A stretch of 29,650 bases of DNA from JBCCAG01 sp050330955 (GTDB lineage Bacteria > Cyanobacteriota > Cyanobacteriia > CAKZMO01): contig JBHJHJ010000185.1 in assembly GCA_050330955.1 (NCBI GenBank), forward strand, positions 1-29,650. The letters are read 5' to 3'. A program made the position numbers and the translations under genes. How positions within the stretch are numbered: position 1 is the first letter of the stretch; the number at the start of each line of letters is the position of its first letter. The notes under the pieces were generated by a model, which had not been told where the DNA came from, ran no database searches, and saw nothing but the letters and a program-made list of their open reading frames with translations. Positions 7,649 through 14,325 of this stretch are shown here, piece by piece.

Positions 7649-7814
7649 GTATAGATTGCCTCACGCTGACTAATTCACGCTAACTAAGTTCGAGACTGGA
7701 TTAGGCTGCAGCAGCGACTGAGCTATACGACATTCACTTTCCACTCTGCAATTGTCCCCTTGACTAATCGTAAAGCATTCACTATTGGTGACATAGGCAT
7801 CCACTGAGGCAAGC

Positions 7815-9047
7815 ATGGCTAAAGCGACAAACGACCAAAACTCTGAAAAGCAAAAAGCGCTAGACCTAGTGCTTACCCAAATCGATCGTAACTTTGGCAA
7901 AGGCACCATCATGCGTCTTGGCGACGCCGGCCGCATGAAGGTCGAGACAATCCCCACTGGGGCATTGACCCTGGACTTGGCTTTGGGGGGCGGCCTGCCT
8001 AAGGGGCGCGTCATCGAGATTTACGGCCCTGAAAGTTCGGGTAAGACCACGGTGGCGCTCCACGCCCTGGCTGAGGTGCAGAAAACGGGGGGCATTGCCG
8101 CCTTTGTGGACGCGGAACACGCGCTAGATCCCTACTACGCCGCCAATTTAGGCGTCGATATTGAGAATCTTCTGGTCTCCCAGCCGGACACCGGAGAATC
8201 GGCGCTGGAAATTGTCGATCAACTCATTCGCTCCAACGCCATCGACCTGGTGGTGGTGGATTCGGTGGCGGCGCTCGTCCCCCGGGCTGAAATTGAGGGG
8301 GAGATGGGGGATACCCACGTAGGTCTGCAGGCGCGCCTGATGAGCCAGGCGCTGAGGAAAATTACGGGCAACATCGGCAAGACGGGCTGTAGCGTCATCT
8401 TCTTGAATCAGCTCCGCCAGAAAATTGGCATCTCCTACGGCAACCCAGAAACCACCACAGGCGGCAACGCCCTCAAATTCTACGCCTCCGTCAGGCTCGA
8501 TATCCGCCGCATTCAGACGCTGAAGCGGGGCACTGAGGAATACGGCATTCGGGCCAAGATGAAGGTCGCCAAAAATAAGGTGGCCCCGCCTTTCCGCATC
8601 GCGGAATTTGACGTCATCTTCGGTAAGGGCATTTCCTCCATGGGCTGCGTGCTCGACCTCGCAGAAGAGACCAACATTATTACCCGTCGCGGTGCCTGGT
8701 ACAGCTACAACGGGGATAACCTGGCCCAAGGTCGAGATAATACCGTGAAGCACCTCGAAGAGAATCCTGAGTTTGCCCAGGACATCGAGCGGCAGGTGCG
8801 GGAAAAGCTAGAGCTGGGCGTTCAAGTGTCTGCCACGTCTGTGGTGCCGCCCGAGCAGGATGAGGATGAGTCCAACGGAAGCGTTGCCGATGCCGACCTC
8901 ACCACCAACGGCACCCTGCCGCTGGACGGTGTAGCGGATAAGGCTGCAGCCGCGACCCCGGAGGCTTCTGATGATAAGGCCCCTGAGACAGCGACAACGA
9001 CCACGACAAAGCGGGGGCGGCGTAAATCGACGAAGTCTCAGGCCTAG
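7815..9047 (+). CDS. recA: Recombinase A
   Basis: RecA polymerises on single-stranded DNA, drives strand exchange in homologous recombination, and stimulates LexA self-cleavage. This copy has 410 residues. The Walker A motif GPESSGKT is at 71-78, Walker B (DLVVVDSVAAL) is at about 144-154, and the L2-loop region FLNQLRQKIGISYGNPETTTGGNALKF is intact when read in order. The ATPase core ends near residue 338. The remaining 70 residues are a low-complexity tail, first acidic (EQDEDES) and Ala/Thr-rich, then strongly basic at the end (KRGRRKSTKSQA), longer than in E. coli RecA (353). The ATG at 7815 gives the standard N terminus. A LexA-like box lies upstream. A short hairpin (9062-9067/9074-9079) sits between recA and the convergent P-loop gene. 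Confidence 0.98.
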   Translation: MAKATNDQNSEKQKALDLVLTQIDRNFGKGTIMRLGDAGRMKVETIPTGALTLDLALGGGLPKGRVIEIYGPESSGKTTVALHALAEVQKTGGIAAFVDAEHALDPYYAANLGVDIENLLVSQPDTGESALEIVDQLIRSNAIDLVVVDSVAALVPRAEIEGEMGDTHVGLQARLMSQALRKITGNIGKTGCSVIFLNQLRQKIGISYGNPETTTGGNALKFYASVRLDIRRIQTLKRGTEEYGIRAKMKVAKNKVAPPFRIAEFDVIFGKGISSMGCVLDLAEETNIITRRGAWYSYNGDNLAQGRDNTVKHLEENPEFAQDIERQVREKLELGVQVSATSVVPPEQDEDESNGSVADADLTTNGTLPLDGVADKAAAATPEASDDKAPETATTTTTKRGRRKSTKSQA

Positions 9048-9085
9048 CGTCTGTAGCCTCAGCCCTATCTAGCTAGGGCATCCGC

Positions 9086-10150
9086 CTATACAGCGGCGGC
9101 GGTGCTCAACCCCAAGTGCTCGAGCAGCCGCGCCACATCTAGCTCATCGGCGGTCATCTCTCGGATGTACTGCACCTTGATGGCGTCGTGGAGGTTGACG
9201 TGGCCAAAGGTCTTTTCAATGATTTCCACGGTCGTCAAGGTGTCTAGATCAACGGTGAGAATCGGCACCTCCAAGTCTTCCGCCCGGTTAAGGACCTCCT
9301 GGGTTGGGGCAATGTGACCCGTCAAAATGAGGCAGTGGGTAGAGGTCTCCAGGGCAGCCAGCTGCAGGTCGGTGCGATCGCCGCCGGTGACCACCGCCAT
9401 GTGGCGCGCCTTACGAAAATACTTGAGGGCAGAGTTGACGTTCATGGCGCCGATTTTGAGGGTTTCTACCATCAAATTGAGCCGGTCAGAGCGGCAGAGC
9501 ACCTCGGCCTTGAGCTGGTGCACTAGCTCCCTAACGCTGACGCTCATCAAAATTTCGCTATGGGGCAGCACGCCGTATACCGGGATGCCTTTGGCAGCCA
9601 GAAACGGGCAGATAGCCGCCTTTACGGAGTCAATATCGTCTGCGGGAACGTCGTTAATCACCACCCCACAGAGGCGATCGCCTAACTGGGCCTTGGCCAC
9701 GAGAACGCTATCGACCAGGGAGATGGCCTCATATCGCGTGACCAGAAGCACCTGCGCATCGAGGACCTGAGCCATTTGCTCAACCGCAAGGTCAAATAGC
9801 GTTCCCTCGCGCAGGGTTCCGGGACCCTCTAAGATCACTAGGTCGCTGTCGGTTCGATATCGCTGCAGCTGGGCTGGGTAGTCTTGCGAGTCATCCCCCA
9901 ACATCCGCTTCTGAATTGTTTGAGGGTTTAGAGAAAGCAGCGTAGGTTGTGACACGATGCCCAGCGTCTCAGCAATGCAGCGGCTGTCTTCGTCACTCAT
10001 TGCGCTACCGGTTTCTGAACTGAGCGGCTTACCGTAGGCGAGGGTCAAGCCCGCTTTCTGGGCCTGAAATGCGATACCAAGAACGGTCGCCGATTTCCCG
10101 CTATATGCTTTTGTAGACCCAACAATCAGACACTTTGCGGACGTCACCAT
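9086..10150 (-). CDS. P-loop NTPase with DRTGG domain (stand-alone PTA-N-like protein)
   Basis: This 354-residue protein combines an N-terminal BioD/CobB-like P-loop domain with a DRTGG domain. The P-loop domain has the Walker A-like GSTKAYSGKS near the start and LVILEGPGTLREGTLFDLAV in the Walker B region. The DRTGG domain follows from about residue 210, with VVTGGDRTDLQLAAL. The same pair of domains forms the N-terminal half of long bacterial phosphotransacetylases, but the catalytic acetyltransferase domain is absent here. The role of stand-alone versions is not established; a regulatory or nucleotide-sensing role is inference. I chose the ATG at 10150, preceded by a good GGGAGAG site, over the in-frame TTG at 10165, which lies inside that site. 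It is convergent with recA and has no operon partner. Confidence 0.8.
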   Translation of the reverse strand: MVTSAKCLIVGSTKAYSGKSATVLGIAFQAQKAGLTLAYGKPLSSETGSAMSDEDSRCIAETLGIVSQPTLLSLNPQTIQKRMLGDDSQDYPAQLQRYRTDSDLVILEGPGTLREGTLFDLAVEQMAQVLDAQVLLVTRYEAISLVDSVLVAKAQLGDRLCGVVINDVPADDIDSVKAAICPFLAAKGIPVYGVLPHSEILMSVSVRELVHQLKAEVLCRSDRLNLMVETLKIGAMNVNSALKYFRKARHMAVVTGGDRTDLQLAALETSTHCLILTGHIAPTQEVLNRAEDLEVPILTVDLDTLTTVEIIEKTFGHVNLHDAIKVQYIREMTADELDVARLLEHLGLSTAAAV

Positions 10151-10707
10151 GCACAGCTCTCCCAATAATTACTGATGCAAACAGCTTGGCATAAATCGCC
10201 TGGCACAAGTAGCAGGCCTCTTGGTCTCACATCTCGATCGCCCGTCTTGGTCTCCCACAGTATGAAAGCATCATGCCGATGCCTAAACTGCTAGCTAGGT
10301 GGATCTGATGTGCAGCAAATGCTCTAACGAGCTAAGACATTTGCGCACTCTGTCGCCTATGCTTTTCAGGGCTTACCTCCAAGCCTGTTGTCCTAAGCGA
10401 CAGAGCCAACTTGATAAGTATTTTAACTTAGGCGATCGCAGAAATCTCATAAACCCTGCAGTAATCACAATGACGGATAGAAACGAGCGTGTCCGCTAAA
10501 TCCGCTATGATGTTTAGTCCCTGCCGCTGACCGCTGGTATGTGCTAAGCGTCCTGGAAGCCTCCATCCCTAACCCTTCCCTCAGAATTGGGGGAAGGGAA
10601 CCGGTCTCCCCTCTCCCAATCCTGGGAGAGGGATTGGGGGTGAGGGCCACGCTGAACACTCACGACCGCCGTGTCAGCGGCATAACCTCAGACCTAAATC
10701 TGTCGTT
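10151..10707. other. Spacer upstream of speD
   Basis: This 557-base stretch has no credible gene. A 66-codon frame at 10299-10499 has no recognisable features. It contains a duplicated CTTGGTCTC (near 10219 and 10243), a HIP1-type site, a possible -10 hexamer (TATGAT, 10506-10511) without a good -35, and the palindromic repeat at 10563-10647 just ahead of speD. Confidence 0.6.
10563..10647. repeat. Palindromic intergenic repeat (CCCTCTCCCA family)
   Basis: The element contains two adjacent inverted repeats. The first has arms 10573-10580/10591-10598 (CCCTTCCC). The second is a perfect ten-pair stem, 10609-10618/10623-10632, with an ATCC loop. The outer edges (CCCTAACCC on the left and GGGTGAGGG on the right) also pair with one mismatch, so the whole unit can fold as one branched structure. 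Repeats of this composition are common between genes in filamentous cyanobacteria and other GC-rich bacteria. It looks like a REP/MITE-like element without coding capacity, and lies 60 bases before speD. Confidence 0.75.
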
Positions 10708-11100
10708 ATGCCTCTATCCTCCCCTAAAAGCGTTGAGCAAGCGCTTGGGCTTCACTGCATTCTTGAGCTCCACGGGTGCCCTGCGGCACTGCTAAACGAT
10801 AAAGACTTTATCTGCCAAAGCCTGAGAGAGGCCGCCCGCAAAGCAAACTCTACCCTACTGGGTGAGGTTAGCCATCGTTTTGAGCCACAGGGCGCGACGG
10901 CGCTGGCGCTGCTAGCCGAGTCTCATATTTCGATTCATACCTGGCCAGAAACCGGCTATGCAGCGGTGGACGTGTTTACCTGTGGCCAAGACACGACGCC
11001 GAGACAAGCCTGTCAATATCTAATTCAGGCGCTTCAGGCTGCGCAGCATACCCTGCAGGTTATTGCCAGAGGTGCGAGCGCCTCAGCGCTCAAATCGTGA
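10708..11100 (+). CDS. speD: S-adenosylmethionine decarboxylase proenzyme
   Basis: This enzyme decarboxylates S-adenosylmethionine to provide the aminopropyl donor for polyamine synthesis. The 130-residue protein is the short prokaryotic form, which self-cleaves to make a pyruvoyl cofactor. The cleavage site is visible as Glu71-Ser72 in LAESHISIHTWPE; Ser72 becomes the pyruvoyl group. The conserved His77 and Cys92 (DVFTCG) are also present. The start ATG at 10708 gives the usual N terminus (LGLHCILELHGC). The aminopropyltransferase gene follows 38 bases downstream on the same strand, so the donor-making and donor-using enzymes are almost certainly one operon. Confidence 0.95.
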   Translation: MPLSSPKSVEQALGLHCILELHGCPAALLNDKDFICQSLREAARKANSTLLGEVSHRFEPQGATALALLAESHISIHTWPETGYAAVDVFTCGQDTTPRQACQYLIQALQAAQHTLQVIARGASASALKS

Positions 11101-11138
11101 AGCCGTACTATAGGTAGATAGATCTCCCGCAAGGTGTA

Positions 11139-12146
11139 ATGAGCATCCCCCTCGAAGCGAGCTTTTGGTTAAGTGAATACATTACTCCGTGGGATCTCTA
11201 CGCCCACGGCATCACCCGCGTTTTAGCGCAGCAAAAGACGCCGTTCCAGCAGATGTCTATCGTGGAGTCAGGCGCTTACGGGAAGGCCCTCATCCTCGAC
11301 GGGAAATGGCAGTCTTGCACAGGGGATGAGTTTTTGTACCACGAGGGCTTGGTGCACCCGGCCATGATTATGGACAGGCTGGGCGTTCCGCCAAATCAGC
11401 CGCCAAATCAGCCCCAAGATCAGCCCAGACGCGTGCTGGTGCTAGGGGGTGGGGAAGGGGCGACCCTGCGGGAGGTGCTGCGCTGGCGGAGCGTGGAACA
11501 GGTGGTGATGGTGGATATTGACGGCGCCGTGGTGGAGAGCTGTCGGCAGCACTTGCCCGAGATGCACCAAGGGGCTTTTGACGACCCGCGAACCACTATG
11601 GTGATTGAAGATGCGATCGCCTTTGTGGCCCGCTGGCGAGAGTCGGTTTCCCGTGCTGAGGCGCCGCTCTGGGACGTCATCATCTCGGATTTGAGCGACC
11701 CCATTGAGTCTGGGCCTGCCTTCCCCTTATTCACGCAAGAGCATTTTGAGGACTTAAAGCATATTCTCTCACCCAGAGGCGTACTGGCACTGCAGGCCGG
11801 GCCGACTGCACCTGCCGAGATGCACCTGCACACCCGACTCGTCCGCACCCTATCCACGGTATTCTCGTTTACTTTGCCCTATACCTGCTACGCCATGAGC
11901 TTTGGCTCGCCGCTGGGATTCGTGCTGGCGTCGATGCAGCCGCTGTCCGCTCGGCCCGATTGTGACGCCGTCGATCGGCTGCTGGCGAGCGATGTGGCCG
12001 GGGAACTTCGGGCTGTGGACGGGATGGCCCTGCTGGGGATGCTGAATATTCCCCGTCATCTGCGGCGGGCGATCGCAGCAGAGACTCAGATTTATACGAT
12101 GAACGCGCCCCCCAAGCCCCTGGGGCGTGGCGTCATGGAATCTTGA
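11139..12146 (+). CDS. speE: Aminopropyltransferase, ACL5/thermospermine-synthase-like (annotated class: spermidine synthase)
   Basis: The enzyme transfers aminopropyl from decarboxylated SAM to a polyamine acceptor. The 335-residue protein has the spermidine synthase fold with GGGEGATLREV (cofactor loop, 103-113), VVMVDID (123-129) and IISDLSDP (181-188). Several positions match plant ACL5 thermospermine synthases rather than classical spermidine synthases. These are GKWQS before DEFLYHE, GGGEG where SpeE has GGGDG or GGDG, and LQAGP (218-222) where SpeE has AQNG- or AQCE-type sequence. The C-terminal ETQIYTMN region also resembles ACL5. The acceptor may therefore be spermidine rather than putrescine, but this is inference and the product could be spermidine. 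A PNQP repeat (residues 84-96) is inserted before the cofactor loop. AAGGTG lies just upstream of the ATG. It forms an operon with speD. Confidence 0.88.
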   Translation: MSIPLEASFWLSEYITPWDLYAHGITRVLAQQKTPFQQMSIVESGAYGKALILDGKWQSCTGDEFLYHEGLVHPAMIMDRLGVPPNQPPNQPQDQPRRVLVLGGGEGATLREVLRWRSVEQVVMVDIDGAVVESCRQHLPEMHQGAFDDPRTTMVIEDAIAFVARWRESVSRAEAPLWDVIISDLSDPIESGPAFPLFTQEHFEDLKHILSPRGVLALQAGPTAPAEMHLHTRLVRTLSTVFSFTLPYTCYAMSFGSPLGFVLASMQPLSARPDCDAVDRLLASDVAGELRAVDGMALLGMLNIPRHLRRAIAAETQIYTMNAPPKPLGRGVMES

Positions 12147-12217
12147 TATAGAGTTTTGATATGAAATTTTAATTTGGCGAGATGTGGCTTTAAAGGGTTC
12201 TATAGACCAATATTGGG

Positions 12218-12247
12218 TTGACACCCTACGCTATAAATTCTTAATTT
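12218..12247 (+). promoter_or_regulatory. Candidate promoter of the peptidoglycan-binding-domain gene
   Basis: A consensus -35 hexamer TTGACA (12218-12223) is followed at 17 to 18 bases by an AT-rich TTAATTT stretch that can act as a weak -10. The start codon is at 12285, about 40 bases further on. The -10 match is poor, so the assignment is tentative. Confidence 0.4.
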
Positions 12248-12284
12248 AAGATTTAGATACTAGACGTTACCGGTCAGGTCAGCT

Positions 12285-13247
12285 ATGGAATCAATTGGAT
12301 ATCTCTACGGCCTCGCTGCCCAGGACTGGGAAGCCCCTGCCCCAGCACACGCTGAAAATGCCCTTGGCGGAGCGCTGCTCCCGGCGGAAGGTATTAAGCA
12401 AGCTGTGGATGCAGCCTCTCGCCATGCTGTAACCTTGGCCTGCGGAGCCTCCTTGGCCCTAGCCACCGGTACCACGGCAGCCGCACTGCAGCGGGGTGAC
12501 TCTGGCATCACCGTCACGCAACTTCAGCAAGATTTGGCGGCAATCGGGGCTTATGACGGTCCGGTCACTGGGTTCTACGGGTCCCTAACCGAAGCTGCTG
12601 TTCAAGATTTTCAACTGTCTCAAGGGCTCGCGGCGGATGGCGTAGCTGGCTCCAACACCCTCGCTGCGATTCAGGGTCCGGCTGTCGCACCTTCCTCTCC
12701 AGCAAGCGATAGCGCAAATTTTTTAGCCCGAGGCAATCAGGGCAGCGCCGTGGGTGACTTACAGACTGCGATGTCTACTGCTGGATATTACAGCGGCCCC
12801 ATTACGGGCTACTTCGGCACCCTGACCGAGGATGCGGTCATTCGCTTTCAGCAGGCCAACGGCCTCACTGTAGACGGCATTGCGGGTCCGGTAACCCTAG
12901 CCGAGCTTGCCGTAGAGCAGCCGTCAGGCGTCGCGGTGCTCAACGTGGCTCAGCCTGCCGTTGTTGCCGTGCAGCCCGCCGTTGCACCGGTGCAGCCTGT
13001 GGTCGTACCCGCTCCCGCCGTCGGCGATGTGCTCTACTTAGGCGATCGCGGCCAGGCAGTCTTAAGCTTGCAGACCCAGCTTGCTGAAATTGGATACTAC
13101 AGCCGTCAGCGTTTAACCGGCTACTACGGAAGCTCTACAGAAGCTGCTGTCAAACGGTTCCAGGAGGCCAGCGATCTCGTGGTTAACGGCATTGCCGGCC
13201 CGCTGACCCTAGAGAAGCTCCAAGAGCGGCTCAGCCAGGGAGCCTAG
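12285..13247 (+). CDS. Protein with three peptidoglycan-binding-like domains
   Basis: This 320-residue protein contains three copies of the PGB_1 (peptidoglycan-binding-like) domain, at roughly 64-130, 143-210 and 246-316. Each has the pattern L(x)RGDxGxxVxxLQxxLxxxGYYxGPxTGxYGxxTExAVxxFQxxxGLxxDGIxGPxTL. Such domains bind cell-wall peptidoglycan in hydrolases. Here no catalytic domain accompanies them. The N terminus (about 60 residues) has one modestly hydrophobic stretch (HAVTLACGASLALATGTTAAAL) that could be an uncleaved or atypical export signal; a classical signal peptide is not obvious. A Val/Pro/Ala-rich linker (VAVQPAVAPVQP) separates domains 2 and 3. The gene is convergent with ilvE: their stop codons share the four bases CTAG at 13244-13247. 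Confidence 0.88.
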   Translation: MESIGYLYGLAAQDWEAPAPAHAENALGGALLPAEGIKQAVDAASRHAVTLACGASLALATGTTAAALQRGDSGITVTQLQQDLAAIGAYDGPVTGFYGSLTEAAVQDFQLSQGLAADGVAGSNTLAAIQGPAVAPSSPASDSANFLARGNQGSAVGDLQTAMSTAGYYSGPITGYFGTLTEDAVIRFQQANGLTVDGIAGPVTLAELAVEQPSGVAVLNVAQPAVVAVQPAVAPVQPVVVPAPAVGDVLYLGDRGQAVLSLQTQLAEIGYYSRQRLTGYYGSSTEAAVKRFQEASDLVVNGIAGPLTLEKLQERLSQGA

Positions 13248-14158
13248 GCTAGCTTTATGGCCGTGATCCAGTCTTGATAGGCAGGATCGCGGTTCTCCGT
13301 GATAGCGGTGAGGGTTTCCCGAAGCTGTTCAGTGATAGGCCTGTGGGTCGGCAGCAGGTAGTTCTCAATCCGCTTCACTGGCGTGATTTTAGCGGCGGTA
13401 CCGCTGAGAAACACTTCATCGGCAATCAGCAGCTCAGATTTGTCGATTGGACGCTCTTTAATAGGGATGTCGAGGGTTTTGGCGATCGCCAGCACGCTGT
13501 CGCGGGTAATCCCCTCTAGAATGTCTTGATCAAATCCTGGCGTGATAATGGTGCCATTACGGACGATGAAGATGTTCATGCCCGTAGCCTCGCTGACTTT
13601 CCCTTGGGAATTCAGCAAAATTGCCTCATCAAAACCAGAATCGACAGCTTCGGTCTTAGCTAGGGATGAGGTGATATAGGCCCCACTGATTTTCCCCCGC
13701 AGCGGTAGGCTGCGGTCTTCCTGCCGGTACCAAGAGCCAATGCGGCAGCTGACGCCTTCTGGGGAGAGATAATCGCCTAGCTCAATGCCGTAGATGAAAA
13801 AGTTCTTTTGTACGTTGTGGAGCCGAGGGGCGATACCTAAGTCTGAGGTGTAGACGAACGGTCGAATGTAAAAAGAGGTGTCGGGCCGATTTTTCTGCAC
13901 AAACTCTAAAATCACCGAGCGAATTTTGTCCGCAGGTAGGTCGTAGTGCAGGAAGCGGGCGCTGGCACTGAGGCGATCGCAGTGGCGATCGAGGCGGAAC
14001 AGCAGCACTTGGCCAGGGTTTTGCGGGTCGGGCAGGCCGCGCATACCGCCGAAAGCGCCTGTGCCATAGTGCAGGGCGTGGGTAGCAATGGAAATATTAG
14101 CCTGCTCGAACGGGACAAATTGATTTTCGAAGTAGGCAATAGGCAAAAAGCTATGCAT
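13244..14158 (-). CDS. ilvE: Branched-chain amino acid aminotransferase
   Basis: This 304-residue fold-type IV PLP aminotransferase catalyses the last step of Leu, Ile and Val synthesis with glutamate as amino donor. Landmarks are the N-terminal ALHYGTGAFGGMRG, the Schiff-base Lys156 in RGKISGAYITSSLAK, the SEATGMNIFIVRNG segment, ITRDSV and DEVFLSGTAAKITPV, all matching IlvE. The open frame extends to 14284 through a GTG start, but those 42 extra residues (Cys/His-rich, unlike the family) are unlikely. The ATG at 14158 gives the usual N terminus MHSFLPIAYFENQFVPFE. It is divergent from the secreted-protein gene at 14326 and shares stop-codon bases with the upstream convergent gene. Confidence 0.94.
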   Translation of the reverse strand: MHSFLPIAYFENQFVPFEQANISIATHALHYGTGAFGGMRGLPDPQNPGQVLLFRLDRHCDRLSASARFLHYDLPADKIRSVILEFVQKNRPDTSFYIRPFVYTSDLGIAPRLHNVQKNFFIYGIELGDYLSPEGVSCRIGSWYRQEDRSLPLRGKISGAYITSSLAKTEAVDSGFDEAILLNSQGKVSEATGMNIFIVRNGTIITPGFDQDILEGITRDSVLAIAKTLDIPIKERPIDKSELLIADEVFLSGTAAKITPVKRIENYLLPTHRPITEQLRETLTAITENRDPAYQDWITAIKLA

Positions 14159-14325
14159 GGGGCAGACTCGTTTGAGGATAGTAAGTTGAGTTTTGACCCA
14201 TAGTATCTGATGTTGCGGGACGTGTCGCCTGCAGAAACAGCATGTAGAGATACTGTGCGGTAGGTCACCCGTCTCAGTTCCCAAAAGCTGATTAAATATT
14301 ATGTGTATTTCTCCAGGAGAAGCAT

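Noticed and set aside
8148..8753. 201-codon minus-strand frame inside recA
   Set aside because: It lies wholly antisense to the conserved recA core and arises from GC-rich codon bias.
10299..10499. 66-codon frame with four Cys near its start
   Set aside because: No ribosome site, no family resemblance, and no spacing typical of a zinc motif beyond one CxxC.
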